Source: Halobellus inordinatus
GTDB lineage: Archaea; Halobacteriota; Halobacteria; Halobacteriales; Haloferacaceae
Length of the DNA: 64,000 nt
Assembly (NCBI RefSeq): GCF_024464655.1
Contig: NZ_JANHAV010000001.1
Span: forward strand, 682,001 to 746,000
Direction: 5' to 3'
Shown here: positions 46,089 through 55,956 of the stretch, piece after piece
Layout: every line of letters starts with the position of its first letter
Position numbering within the stretch: position 1 is the stretch's first letter
Made by a program: the position numbers and the translations under genes
The notes under the pieces: generated by a model
Told to the model about the DNA's origin: nothing
The model's database searches: none
What the model saw: the letters and a program-made list of their open reading frames with translations, nothing else

Positions 46089-46804
46089 TTGTACCCCCCG
46101 AGAGTACCCTGAAAGTCAGTCGGGCTCCGGTACGGATCGATGATCTCATCGGTCAGATACCGCATCGCCTCTGCCTGAATCGCCATCTCGATTTCACGGC
46201 CATAGAGCGTGATGCGACCGGTGTCGTCGAACCCGACTTCGACCTCGATGTTCCTGTTCGGGAGATCAACACGAACCTGTTCGAATGTGTCCCCGAAGTA
46301 TTGCTCCCACCAGTCCGTGTCTCTCAGGTCACCCCGGTCTTGAGCCGACACGTAGTCCGGTCGTTCGCGTTTGTTCGGACTGACATCGACACGCTGGACG
46401 CGGCTGGATTCCTCGATGACCTTCCGAAGATCCTCTTCTTCGAACTCTATTGTCTCGAATTTCACGTCCTCGTCGAGAACCGCTGCGAGTGTCGTGAGAA
46501 TCTCCTGTTCGACCTCCTTCGTTGCCTTTGCGATGGCAACGTAGCCGTTCTGGAGAAAGATGACCGCGTACCGTTGGGCGCGTTTCGTTTGTTCGGTGCC
46601 TTCGAGCGTAGTTAGGTCGTAGTGCGTCTCACGACCGTATTCCGCCCAGCAGATGCCGTCTGTTCCCACTTTGAACGTCTGTGGAAGCATTCCGCTGCGA
46701 AGGTCGGCGTCCGAGTTGAATGCCGAGGTGGCCTCAATTCCGGCTTCGATTGCTTCCGTGTCGATGCTCTCGTCCCGTAGTTCCACGATCTTGTAGCTAG
46801 CCAT
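46085..46804 (-). CDS. Unknown protein of the Argonaute operon
   Basis: A 239-residue acidic protein of unrecognised family. The C-terminal half is strand-rich (QVRVDLPNRNIEVEVGFDDT, ITLYGREIEMAIQAEAM), and the middle has helices (QEILTTLAAVLDEDV). No catalytic motif is visible. It overlaps the AAA-winged-helix gene by 8 bp and DUF2797 by 4 bp, so tight co-expression is certain from layout. It may be the least understood part of the Argonaute system. Confidence 0.6.
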   Translation of the reverse strand: MASYKIVELRDESIDTEAIEAGIEATSAFNSDADLRSGMLPQTFKVGTDGICWAEYGRETHYDLTTLEGTEQTKRAQRYAVIFLQNGYVAIAKATKEVEQEILTTLAAVLDEDVKFETIEFEEEDLRKVIEESSRVQRVDVSPNKRERPDYVSAQDRGDLRDTDWWEQYFGDTFEQVRVDLPNRNIEVEVGFDDTGRITLYGREIEMAIQAEAMRYLTDEIIDPYRSPTDFQGTLGGYK

Positions 46805-47927
46805 CGAACTCGGCCTCCTGGTTGATTCGTCGTTGGATGAACGGTTCCAGGGTCTCGGTCACCCGATAGAACGCGCGGCGACCTTCTCGGTCACGTTCTA
46901 CAAATCCCCCGTCGCTGAGTTCCCTGAGGTGATAGGAGATGGTCGATTTGTCACGGTGGAGTTCCTCGACTAACGTACTCGGTTGGACACCGCGATCATT
47001 TGGGAGCTGGAGGATCTGTTTCAACACGGTGAGCTTCGACTCCGAGAGGTCCTGGACGCGTTCGGTCGCATCAGCCAAGTGGAGTCGGTCGGCAGCCGAA
47101 TTCGTGGCTGCTACGTCCCCTGGCTCCAGTTCTTTCCGGAAGGCCTCTTGGAGTGACTCCAACGCGAGGACGTGAATTAAGCGCGGGTTCCCCTCGCTTA
47201 GCTCATGGATGCGGCCCACAGTTTCCGAAGGGAGTGTAAACTCGTTCTCGGAGAGCACCTCGAAAATGATGCGCAGCGTCTCGTCGGTGTCTTTGCGAGG
47301 GAACGCATCGAGGTAGAGTTCTTTCGAGGGCGGGAGGGAGTCTTGGACTCGTCCTCGGTTGACACCCCACCGTTCGGGCGTCCAAGTCGTTACGAATAGG
47401 CCGCTGTCCACAGCTTGTTGGAGCTCGCTGAGTGAGGTTTCGATTCGTTTGTCCAACCCACAGTCATCGATACAGACGATTGGGGATTCGAGTTCGGTCA
47501 ATTCGTGAGCGAACTTATCGAGAAGGAATCCTTCGTCGGCCTTCTTTCCGAGATCCCGCGCGTCAATGAACTTCGTATCGATGTCCTCGGAGAGTTCCGT
47601 GAGAAACGATACGACGGTGTGGAGTAATTGGGTCTTCCCGATTCCTGACGGCCCGAGTACAGGGGTATGATAGACATCCTGTTGCTGAGTTACGAAGCCC
47701 GCGTATTCACCGACCTCGTCAAGTGCGTCTTCGTGATTGACTGCTTTTTCAGGGTGATTTTGGAAGTATTCTGTGAGCCGTTCGCGGCTAGCTCGTTCTG
47801 GTTGGAACCCGTGATCCGACAACCAGACTTCGTAGCTTCCGACGTGCCCCTGTTGTCCGCGTTCGAAGGCTTCTCGGAAGCGGTTTTTCTTGTCTTCGTC
47901 TTCGTTACCCGGTTCCATCGGTTCCAA
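46797..47927 (-). CDS. AAA+ ATPase with C-terminal winged helix
   Basis: A 376-residue protein. Walker A GPSGIGKT lies at 92-99 and Walker B IVCIDDCG at 150-157. The C-terminal winged helix (STLVEELHRDKSTISYHLRE) is of ArsR/TrmB type. The layout resembles Cdc6/Orc-like and STAND-type ATPases but lacks clear initiator signatures. It is the first gene of the Argonaute operon, so it may regulate both divergent operons or sense DNA structure. A TTTTAATA element on the minus strand (47957-47964) predicts transcription from about 47934. Confidence 0.75.
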   Translation of the reverse strand: MEPMEPGNEDEDKKNRFREAFERGQQGHVGSYEVWLSDHGFQPERASRERLTEYFQNHPEKAVNHEDALDEVGEYAGFVTQQQDVYHTPVLGPSGIGKTQLLHTVVSFLTELSEDIDTKFIDARDLGKKADEGFLLDKFAHELTELESPIVCIDDCGLDKRIETSLSELQQAVDSGLFVTTWTPERWGVNRGRVQDSLPPSKELYLDAFPRKDTDETLRIIFEVLSENEFTLPSETVGRIHELSEGNPRLIHVLALESLQEAFRKELEPGDVAATNSAADRLHLADATERVQDLSESKLTVLKQILQLPNDRGVQPSTLVEELHRDKSTISYHLRELSDGGFVERDREGRRAFYRVTETLEPFIQRRINQEAEFDG

Positions 47928-47956
47928 CTCCTCAAACTATCCAAGTTACCCAAAAC

Positions 47957-47979
47957 TATTAAAACCTATTGCTTTTATT
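47957..47979. promoter_or_regulatory. Divergent promoter pair between Argonaute and Mre11 operons
   Basis: TATTAAAA (47957-47964) reads as TTTTAATA on the minus strand and serves the AAA gene. TTTTATT (47973-47979) lies about 24 bp before the Mre11 ATG and serves the plus strand. Both boxes sit in a 72-bp gap, so the two operons are likely co-controlled. Confidence 0.55.
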
Positions 47980-47999
47980 GACTATCTGTGTTAGCCACC

Positions 48000-49508
48000 A
48001 TGTTGACGCTTACTCACATCGCAGATACGCACCTCGGCCACCGACAGTACGGGTTGAAACAACGAGAAGACGACATGGTGTCGACGACGCGTACTGCCTT
48101 CCGAGAGATGGTCGAGGAGCACGACACGGACGCGGTCCTGTTACCTGGAGACCTGTTCCACTCGCGGGATCTCCGACCGAAGGTCCTCGACCAAGCGGAA
48201 CGAGAACTGAGCCGACTACCGGACGACGTACCGGTGCTGGTGTCCCGAGGAAACCACGACGAGAACTTGACGCCACGCGAGGTGACGTGGCTGAATTACC
48301 TGCATCGGCGCGGCCACATCGTGTTTCTGAAAGCAGACCTGGAGGCCGATCCGGAAACTGCTCGATTCGACCCATACGACCCGAGTGACCCCGGAGATTG
48401 CGCTGGGTTCTACGATATCGAGGTAGAGGAGTGTGACGGACCAGTTCGAGTGTTCGGACTCCAGTGGCGAGGCGCGAGAACAGGGCAGGCGTTGCAACAG
48501 GTGGCAAACGGTATTGAAGCGGCGAATGCCGAGCACGGTGAACCGGCGGCGACCGTATTGCTGGCGCATTTCGGAATGGAGGATGAGGTCCCAACGCTCG
48601 GCGGGACGATGACGCACGCAGAACTCCGAGATGTGAAAGAGCACGTGGATTACCTGGCGCTCGGGCACATTCACAAGCGGTACGAGGCTGCTGACTGGAT
48701 CTATAATCCTGGCTCCCCAGAGGCGCACAACACGCGCGAGGGTCGCCACGACTGGGAGCACGGTTACTGTTCAATTGCCCTGTCTCCCAACGGAGACGAG
48801 GGTGAAAACACAGTCGAGTACGAGGTTGACCACCACTCGACGAAGCGACGGCCGTACTACCAGGTTGAGTTCGATGTGACGCCGTACGACTCGCCGGGCG
48901 AGCTCGAAACCGGATTCCAGGAGCATGTCCGGGGGGAGCAATCGAAGATTGACGAGTACTGCCGGAAGGAGGAGTTCACGGCGAATGGTGACCCCAGAGC
49001 ACCGATCATCGATCTTCGGTTCACCGGGACGTTACAGTTCAGTCGCGGGGATTTCCGAACAGATGAGCTCGCGGAATGGCTGAAAGATGAGTGCGATGCC
49101 CTGTACGTGCAGGTGAACACGGGGATCCGGACGGCGGACGTTCAGCAACTGATCTCCGAGATCGACGAGGAGGAGGTCTTCCAAGATGGACGGTTGAACA
49201 AGGATGCGTTGGAACACCGGGTGTTCGAGACGATAGCGAAGGAATCGATCTACGATGACCACGCGGAAGACGTCGCCGACGTCCTGGGGAACGCACACCA
49301 AATGGCGCAGGCCGAGGAGGCAGTCGAAGATATCCGCGATTCGGTGAGCTCCGCACGGCAGGAACTGTTCCCTGAGTTGACGGACAACATCGTGCTTGAC
49401 ATCGATGAGGACCCCTTCTCGGACACGGATCCCGATAGGGAGACTGAGTTAGGAGATGAAGAACCCAGTCGAGAGGTCAGCGATGAAGCGGAGGTGGTGC
49501 AGCAATGA
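48000..49508 (+). CDS. mre11: Mre11-type nuclease
   Basis: A 502-residue protein. Metal-binding phosphodiesterase motifs are clear: IADTHLGH (Asp 9, His 11), PGDLFHS (Asp 51), RGNHDE (Asn 85, His 86, Asp 87), LLAHFGM and ALGHIHKRY. This is the Mre11/SbcD calcineurin-like fold, an endo- and exonuclease acting on DNA ends with Rad50. I chose ATG 48000, with the GTG at 47988 as an unlikely alternative. It overlaps rad50 by 4 bp (ATGA). As an accessory-island copy it may be dedicated to defence, since haloarchaea also carry chromosomal copies. Confidence 0.9.
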   Translation: MLTLTHIADTHLGHRQYGLKQREDDMVSTTRTAFREMVEEHDTDAVLLPGDLFHSRDLRPKVLDQAERELSRLPDDVPVLVSRGNHDENLTPREVTWLNYLHRRGHIVFLKADLEADPETARFDPYDPSDPGDCAGFYDIEVEECDGPVRVFGLQWRGARTGQALQQVANGIEAANAEHGEPAATVLLAHFGMEDEVPTLGGTMTHAELRDVKEHVDYLALGHIHKRYEAADWIYNPGSPEAHNTREGRHDWEHGYCSIALSPNGDEGENTVEYEVDHHSTKRRPYYQVEFDVTPYDSPGELETGFQEHVRGEQSKIDEYCRKEEFTANGDPRAPIIDLRFTGTLQFSRGDFRTDELAEWLKDECDALYVQVNTGIRTADVQQLISEIDEEEVFQDGRLNKDALEHRVFETIAKESIYDDHAEDVADVLGNAHQMAQAEEAVEDIRDSVSSARQELFPELTDNIVLDIDEDPFSDTDPDRETELGDEEPSREVSDEAEVVQQ

Positions 49509-52216
49509 AGATTACTGAGGTAGCGTTAGAGGATATCAAGTCGTACGAGGGGCGGACAGTCGTGCCGATTGAAGGCGGTGTGACCGCAATCCTCGGTGAG
49601 AACGGCGCGGGGAAATCGACGATCCAGGAAGCGATTGGGTTCGCGCTGTTCGACTCGCTGCCGTTCAACAACAAGGACTTCGTGCGGGAGGGCGCGAGCT
49701 CCGGGACTGTCGAAGTCACCTTCGTGCAGGAGACGGCAAAGGGACAGCAGCGCTTCCGCGTGACGCGGTCGGCTGGTCGATCAAACTACGGCGTGCACCG
49801 GTACGATTCCGAGGGTGACGAGTGGATCGACCAGGACATCGATTCCAAATCCCAACTCATCAAATGGTTGTGCGCCCGGTTCGATGTTGAGGACAAAGAG
49901 GAGTTGCAGAGCTTGTGGGAGTCGTGTATTGGCGTTCCACAGACGCGGTTCCTCTCTGACTTTGCGGACAATCCGAAGCCTCGGAAGGAGAAGTTCGATG
50001 CGCTGCTGAATCTGGATGCGTACGAAGAGTCCTGGGATCGGCTCAAGGACATTCCGGCTGCGATTGAGCAGGAGGAACAGAAGCTCCGTGAGGAGATTGC
50101 AGGGCTCACGAGTACCGTACAGGATCTGCCTGACAAGCGGGCGAAAGCGGAATTGCTGGCCGACGAGGTCGCATCAATCGAAGCCGAGATTGAGCGTAAG
50201 ACCGACGATCTGATTGAGAAAGAAACGGAACACGAAGAGTTAGAAGCCGTCCAGGATGAAATCGACAGCCTCGAACAGGAGGTGCGGTCACAGGAGCAGG
50301 AGATCGAGGCTACCGAGCGAGAGCTAGAAACTGCAGAGAAGGAACTTCGCGCCGCTCAGAAAGCACAGGAGAAATGTGAGGAGAACCGTGAGGGGTATCG
50401 CCAGCACGAGGAAGCGAGTGAGCGGCTGGACGAGCTGGAGGAACGAGAGAACGAGCGGGACACGCTTGCTGAGCGGAAAGACGAGCAGAAACAGGAGGTC
50501 TCGTCGGTCGAATTCGAGGTAAACCAGCTTGAAGATGACTTAGAGACGCTGCAGTCGGCGCAGGAAACGCTGGAGGAGCGCGAGGACGAGAAACAGCGGT
50601 ACGAAGAACTCGACGAGAAGATCAACTCGCTACAGCAGCGTGAGGGCGAAGTCAAGGAACTACAGGAACGAATCGACGATCTCGCCGGAGATATCAGCGA
50701 GAAGCAAGAGAAGGTGGAGTCGCTCGAAGCGAAAGTTGAGGCCATCGAGGAAGAGTGGGAGGCAACGACGCGTCCGGGAGAACTTGACGAGAAGATTAAC
50801 GAGCGGAAGGCGCGCCGGCAGCAACTGAAGAACGAACGGGAACGGCTCGAAGAGCAGTTGGAGCGGCTGCGAGATACGGATGTGGATGCGCCGTGTCCGA
50901 CGTGTGACCGACCACTGAAGGAGGAACACCGGTCGGACGCAATCGACCAGCGCGAAGAACGAATCGAAGACATCGACACAGAACGTAAGGAGCTCAGCGA
51001 GGAGCTCTCCGATCTACGCGACCGTCGGGAGGAGGCCCGAAACGTCAAGCAACGTGCCGATAAGCTCCCGGTTCACCGTGAGAAGATCGAATCGTTGGAA
51101 GGAGAGATCGAGGCTCTCCAGTCAGAGAAGTCGGAGACGGAGAAGACCCTAGAGGAACTCGAAGAGGAACTGGCGGAACTGCCAGAACTCGAAGCAGAAC
51201 GGGATGAGCTGCAGGAAGCGTATGACGAGTACGAGACTGCGGAGTTCCGAGTGCAGGAGCACGCGGACGTCCCTGACGAATTAGAGGAGAAACGGGCAGA
51301 GCTTGATGCTGCCAACTCGAAGTTGGAGGATATCAACGACGAGTTGGCGGAATACGAAGGGCTGGACGAGAAACTGGCCGAAGTCAAGGAGACACTGGAG
51401 AAGACCGAGTCGGCGTATCAGACGTACATCAAGCATGAGCAACAGGCCTCCCAGGTAGAGGAACGGCAACAGGCCGTCAACGAGACGGAAGAGGAACTGG
51501 CCGAACTCGAAGATGCCCTTGAGGAGACGAAAGCCGAACTCGAAGAGACGAAAGCAGCGTTCGACGAGGAGCGGCTTCAGGCGCTTGAGTCGGACATCGA
51601 GGACATCAAAGGCGAGATAGAGCGAGCGAAAGGCTCGCTCGAAGAAAAGAGGGAAAATCTCAGCGAGACGCGCGAGGAAATCCAGCGCTTAGAGACGGCG
51701 TTGGAGGAGCGGCAAGAGAAGCTCCAACAGTTGAAGGAGCTGAAAGCCGATCACCAGTTCGCGGAATGGGTCCGGGAGAATGTTCGGGAGGCAGGGCCGA
51801 AGATGCGAGAGATCATCACCGACCGGATCGGGGCGCGGGCGAACGAGTTGTTCCGGACGATCCGCGGTGCCTCCGCAGAAACGCTTGAGTGGACGAGTGA
51901 TTACGAGATCGTCGTCCACGACGCGGACGTGAAGAAGTCGTTCTCGACGCTAAGTGGTGGTGAGAAGATGGCGGCTGCACTGGCGGTGCGGCTTGCCATC
52001 CTCGAACAGCTGGCGTCGGTCGGCGTCGCGTTCCTTGACGAGCCGACGGCGAACCTCGACCGGCAGAAGAAACGGAATTTGGTCTCGCAGCTGAAGCAAC
52101 TGGATAGCTTCGAGCAGCTCACCGTGATCAGTCACGACGAGACGTTCGATTCGATGACGGACTACACGATCTCCGTGACGAAAGACCGGCAGACGTCGGA
52201 GGTGACGGTGAATTAA
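49505..52216 (+). CDS. rad50: Rad50-type SMC ATPase
   Basis: A 903-residue protein. Walker A is GENGAGKST (31-39). A long coiled coil runs from about 160 to 760, interrupted by the zinc hook CPTC at Cys 464 and Cys 467. The signature LSGGEKMAAA and Walker B VAFLDEPTANLD lie near 813-850. It pairs with Mre11 for ATP-driven DNA-end tethering and processing. The stop overlaps the NurA start by one base (TAATG). Confidence 0.95.
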   Translation: MKITEVALEDIKSYEGRTVVPIEGGVTAILGENGAGKSTIQEAIGFALFDSLPFNNKDFVREGASSGTVEVTFVQETAKGQQRFRVTRSAGRSNYGVHRYDSEGDEWIDQDIDSKSQLIKWLCARFDVEDKEELQSLWESCIGVPQTRFLSDFADNPKPRKEKFDALLNLDAYEESWDRLKDIPAAIEQEEQKLREEIAGLTSTVQDLPDKRAKAELLADEVASIEAEIERKTDDLIEKETEHEELEAVQDEIDSLEQEVRSQEQEIEATERELETAEKELRAAQKAQEKCEENREGYRQHEEASERLDELEERENERDTLAERKDEQKQEVSSVEFEVNQLEDDLETLQSAQETLEEREDEKQRYEELDEKINSLQQREGEVKELQERIDDLAGDISEKQEKVESLEAKVEAIEEEWEATTRPGELDEKINERKARRQQLKNERERLEEQLERLRDTDVDAPCPTCDRPLKEEHRSDAIDQREERIEDIDTERKELSEELSDLRDRREEARNVKQRADKLPVHREKIESLEGEIEALQSEKSETEKTLEELEEELAELPELEAERDELQEAYDEYETAEFRVQEHADVPDELEEKRAELDAANSKLEDINDELAEYEGLDEKLAEVKETLEKTESAYQTYIKHEQQASQVEERQQAVNETEEELAELEDALEETKAELEETKAAFDEERLQALESDIEDIKGEIERAKGSLEEKRENLSETREEIQRLETALEERQEKLQQLKELKADHQFAEWVRENVREAGPKMREIITDRIGARANELFRTIRGASAETLEWTSDYEIVVHDADVKKSFSTLSGGEKMAAALAVRLAILEQLASVGVAFLDEPTANLDRQKKRNLVSQLKQLDSFEQLTVISHDETFDSMTDYTISVTKDRQTSEVTVN

Positions 52217-53481
52217 TGCCAATTGACAAGCGGGGGGTCGCCAGCGAGTTAGAAGCCAACGTCGAGACGATTGAAGCGTATCTAGAAGACGACTCCGGAA
52301 TCGTCGAACGATACCAGAATGCATTCGAGCGGCTCCCGGACGAGTGGACGAGCCGTGAGATTCGAACGGCGTTACAGGACACGTCGTATCCCGGCGCGTA
52401 CCCAACGGATGGGTTCGATGATGCTGGTCGCATCATCGTTCCATATCCGGAGAGTGACGGCTGGGAAAACCATGAGGAGGTCAACGAGTGGGCGCGCGAC
52501 ATCGTCCGAGATGTGCCCGTAATGGCTGTCGACGGGTCACAGCTCCCGCCGACCACGCAGTTCAACGTCCCGGTCGCGTACGTGCAATCGGCGTGGGCGG
52601 TGAATCATCACCACGCGGAAGGCCGACTTGACCGAGGCGTCGAAGGACGGCTACTGACGCCTGACGAGGTGACACAAGAATCGGAGGACGGCGATTACCG
52701 GTTCGTCGATTCGCAGCTTGTCGGTCATCATCGCTACGAACACGAGGGGCAACTCCTGATCGAGAAGTTGTCGGATCTGGCCGCTGCTCGTGATGCGGGC
52801 GACATCGAACGCACGCCGGTCGTGTTCTACGACGGGCCGTTGATCGCGTCGTTTGCGAACCCGCTAAAACCCGAAACCCGAGAACGATACCTCTCGACGT
52901 TGAGTCGAGTAATTGCGGCGAGTCAGCACCACGAAATTCCACTGGTGGGATACGTTGCTGGGTCGAGCGCAACGGAACTGGTGAAAATGACGCGACTCCT
53001 GTGGCGCGAGGAGTTCGAAGATGATCGCGTCATTCCGGACGCGCACGTGCTGACAGAGTTGATGAGTCCGTGGGGAGACATCACGCTCCCGTTCATCTCG
53101 AAACGTGACGGGAGTATTGACGCCTTACAGGCAACATACGAGGGAGAGACGTACGAGTTCCGCGACGATATCCTGTTCACGTACCTGAATGTGCCGCCAG
53201 GCGCTGGGCTTGACCGTATCGAGTTCCCCGGGTGGCTCTGCCGCAGCGACGGTCCTGACGGATATGAGTCGATGTTCGAGTACACCGTCGAGATCGTCCG
53301 AGCGGAGGCCGGTATCGGGCGTGGCTATCCGGAAATCCTCCAGCAGGTGGATAGCGATGCGGTACTGGATCATCAGGATCGGCAACAGTTCCAGCGGGTC
53401 GTGCAGCGCTGGGCCGAATCGAACGACGTCCCGTTAGAATGGAACGCCAAAGCACTTAGCAAGGAACTCCGCCGCCGATGA
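52216..53481 (+). CDS. nurA: NurA-domain 5'-3' nuclease
   Basis: A 421-residue protein. Motif I is MAVDGSQL with Asp 106 and the second acidic element is FYDGPLI with Asp 206; the C-terminal YPEILQQVDSDAVL completes the NurA pattern. NurA works with HerA to resect DNA ends for Mre11-Rad50 in archaea. It overlaps rad50 by one base. The protein has about 100 residues before motif I, longer than minimal NurA. Confidence 0.9.
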   Translation: MPIDKRGVASELEANVETIEAYLEDDSGIVERYQNAFERLPDEWTSREIRTALQDTSYPGAYPTDGFDDAGRIIVPYPESDGWENHEEVNEWARDIVRDVPVMAVDGSQLPPTTQFNVPVAYVQSAWAVNHHHAEGRLDRGVEGRLLTPDEVTQESEDGDYRFVDSQLVGHHRYEHEGQLLIEKLSDLAAARDAGDIERTPVVFYDGPLIASFANPLKPETRERYLSTLSRVIAASQHHEIPLVGYVAGSSATELVKMTRLLWREEFEDDRVIPDAHVLTELMSPWGDITLPFISKRDGSIDALQATYEGETYEFRDDILFTYLNVPPGAGLDRIEFPGWLCRSDGPDGYESMFEYTVEIVRAEAGIGRGYPEILQQVDSDAVLDHQDRQQFQRVVQRWAESNDVPLEWNAKALSKELRRR

Positions 53482-53554
53482 TGAACGCTTTCGCCACGGC
53501 GACGACTGAAGCACCGCTCACTCGACTACTCCGAAGCACCACCGAGGTAAACCT

Positions 53555-54220
53555 ATGACAGAATCAGCAACAGAACTCGACACCCCGGATCTCGACTCAT
53601 GTGTCCGGATTGGGAGCATCGTTTCCTCGAACAGCCATCTCGACTACGTTGTCGAGATCTTCAAAGAGCGAGACTGTGACCGCCCGCCAGAGCTCCACGA
53701 GCGGGAGTTCGGGCAACCCGTCTTCATCAAGAAAGTCATCGACGGCACGGAGCACGCGGTTATGGGCGTGATCTACGACACGAAGCTCGTCGACCCTGAC
53801 CAAGGCCGCACTGGCCCGCGGCTAGCCCAAGACGACCAAGCACAGTTCACGCCCGGATACATCGAGGAACGAACGACACTCGCCGGCGTGGCGCTCCTCG
53901 GTACGGCGGTCGTGACCGATGATCGGACGATTGCGGATCCAACGCATCGGATGCCGCGATGGACGCTAGAGGTAGACGACACGGTCTACCACTGTCCGGA
54001 TGAGGTGACCGTCTCCTTCCACACTGTCGACGGACAGATCCAGCTGGCTTACCTCGACCGACTCATCGACATCGCGGGTGACCTCGGTGCTGAAGTCATC
54101 GTCGCACTGATCGACCGGCTCCGACGGATGCTCCCTGAGGACGACCCGAACCAGCGGGTACTGGACGTAGTGGAGCAAAACATCGAGTGGCAGGCGCACG
54201 AGCGTCGGGGGGTTGTCTGA
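53555..54220 (+). CDS. HAS-barrel-like accessory protein
   Basis: A 221-residue protein. SCVRIGSIVSSNSHLDYVVE and VMGVIYDTKLVD resemble the HAS barrel that precedes HerA motors, here as a separate protein. The C-terminus is helical (LDRLIDIAGDLGAEVIVALI). It shares TGATG with herA, so both are coupled. The role may be as a HerA adaptor or ring-assembly factor. Confidence 0.6.
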   Translation: MTESATELDTPDLDSCVRIGSIVSSNSHLDYVVEIFKERDCDRPPELHEREFGQPVFIKKVIDGTEHAVMGVIYDTKLVDPDQGRTGPRLAQDDQAQFTPGYIEERTTLAGVALLGTAVVTDDRTIADPTHRMPRWTLEVDDTVYHCPDEVTVSFHTVDGQIQLAYLDRLIDIAGDLGAEVIVALIDRLRRMLPEDDPNQRVLDVVEQNIEWQAHERRGVV

Positions 54221-55863
54221 TGTCCGGGAAGCAATCGGTCGTCGGAACCGTCGCCGGACCTGGAGAAGACCCGAATGAGTTCGTCTTCGTCACCCCTGCG
54301 GACAAGTCAATCAAGACGGGGGAGTTCATCACCTACACTGTCTCCGTCGATGGAGAGAACCGGTCTGTGTTTGCCCGCGTGACGAACCGCGAATTGATTC
54401 GCGGACTTCCCGACGGTTTCCTCGCAGATCCGGAAGTTGGTCCAGATACCGTCGCAGCAACGCTCGGAGTACCGACCGACGACACCGAATTGTACCGGCT
54501 GACGGCGACGGTCATCGGGTACTACGACACCGATATGACCACGTTCGCCAATCCGCGACAGCTCCCGTCTCCGGGAACGCCGTTGTCGATTGCGCCGGAT
54601 CAGCAGCTGGAAACAGTCCTACCGAACCTCGGGTGCGAGACGGACAGCGCAGACGTGACGGAGCTGGACGGAACTGCACACCTGGGGTGGTTATTGAATC
54701 GGCCGTCCGAAGCGACGAATATCCACATTCCAATCAAGGAATTCGCCTCAACGCACCTAGCGATCCTCGCATCCACCGGCAGCGGGAAATCGTACACAGC
54801 GTCCGTACTCATCGAGGAGATGATGCGGCCCGGTTCCCGCGCGTCTCTCCTCGTGTTCGACCCGCATGGCGAGTACGACAGCCTCGCGGACATACAGGGA
54901 CACGACGCATTCCAAGGAGAGGATGGGTACGACCCGGACGTCGTGTACTACGATCCCGAGCGGCTTCGCGTTCGCATTTCCGAATTGGACATTGGCGACG
55001 TTATGGCCGTCTTGGACAATCCGAGCAATCGGATGCAAGAGCGACTGTCGACGGCATGGCGTGCGATGCAGCGGCGCGAAAGCCGAACGTGGGGCGTCGA
55101 TGAACTCATCAATGAAATGGAAGCGAGATACGGGGATGACGACGCGAGTGTCGGGGCCTTAGAGTGGCGTCTCCGCCGGTCGATAGAGCGGAACGATCTG
55201 TTCCACCCTGAGGACAACGTCCCGCTGGACGAAATCGTGGATCCTGGTCAGTGTACCGTCCTGCAGATGGATACGCTGGATCGATGGAACCAGCAACTCA
55301 TCACGACTGTCCTGTTGCGACGGATGTATCGAGAACGACTCGATGCCGTGCGAGACAGGGACTCTGAAATCGGTCACCCGATCTTTGCGCTGTTCGAAGA
55401 AGGGCATCGGTTCGCACCGGCTTCCGGTGACGCACCGTCACTCGATATTATGCGCACAATCACATCCGAGGGCCGTAAGTTCGGGTTCGGACTGGGCATC
55501 ATCAGTCAACGTCCTTCAAAGATCGACCAGGACGTGCTGTCGCAATGTGGCACCCAGATCTCGATGCAAATCAAGAACCCGAACGACCAAGACGCGATCA
55601 AGAATTCTGTCGAGGCTGCAGGTGAAGATGTACTCCGTGAGTTACCCGGCCTGACGCCCGGACAAGCGGTGGTTTCTGGTGATGCGATGAACACGCCAGC
55701 GCTGATTCAAGTTCGGCGTCGGCGTACGGAGCACGGGGCAGAGAGTCCGGATGTCATTGAGGCTTGGCGTGAGGCGTACGATCAGCGCCAGCGGGAACCA
55801 GCTCAATCGGAGTCCGCAGACTTCGGTGAAGGAGATTCAACGGGGGTCCAGAGCCTTGATTAA
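54220..55863 (+). CDS. herA: HerA-type hexameric DNA translocase
   Basis: A 547-residue protein. A HAS-like barrel forms the first 140 residues. Walker A is ASTGSGKS (Lys 190), followed by LLVFDPHGEYD; Walker B is IFALFEEGHRF (Glu 393-Glu 394); the sensor and arginine-finger region follows around IISQRPSKID. HerA pumps DNA and, with NurA, resects ends. I chose ATG 54220, which overlaps the previous stop by one base; the frame extends upstream to 54187 without better content. Confidence 0.95.
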   Translation: MSGKQSVVGTVAGPGEDPNEFVFVTPADKSIKTGEFITYTVSVDGENRSVFARVTNRELIRGLPDGFLADPEVGPDTVAATLGVPTDDTELYRLTATVIGYYDTDMTTFANPRQLPSPGTPLSIAPDQQLETVLPNLGCETDSADVTELDGTAHLGWLLNRPSEATNIHIPIKEFASTHLAILASTGSGKSYTASVLIEEMMRPGSRASLLVFDPHGEYDSLADIQGHDAFQGEDGYDPDVVYYDPERLRVRISELDIGDVMAVLDNPSNRMQERLSTAWRAMQRRESRTWGVDELINEMEARYGDDDASVGALEWRLRRSIERNDLFHPEDNVPLDEIVDPGQCTVLQMDTLDRWNQQLITTVLLRRMYRERLDAVRDRDSEIGHPIFALFEEGHRFAPASGDAPSLDIMRTITSEGRKFGFGLGIISQRPSKIDQDVLSQCGTQISMQIKNPNDQDAIKNSVEAAGEDVLRELPGLTPGQAVVSGDAMNTPALIQVRRRRTEHGAESPDVIEAWREAYDQRQREPAQSESADFGEGDSTGVQSLD

Positions 55864-55956
55864 GCGAGGGCAGCGGTTCGAGACGGTCGTTGTGGAGCGT
55901 GACTACCGTCTTGACTCCGCGGGAATTCCACTAATCGGGTAAACGAAGGCAGAACT

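Noticed and set aside
46797-47927. AAA protein as Orc1/Cdc6 origin initiator
   Set aside because: P-loop and winged helix fit, but no initiator-specific motif or nearby origin boxes were recognised; it heads the Argonaute operon.
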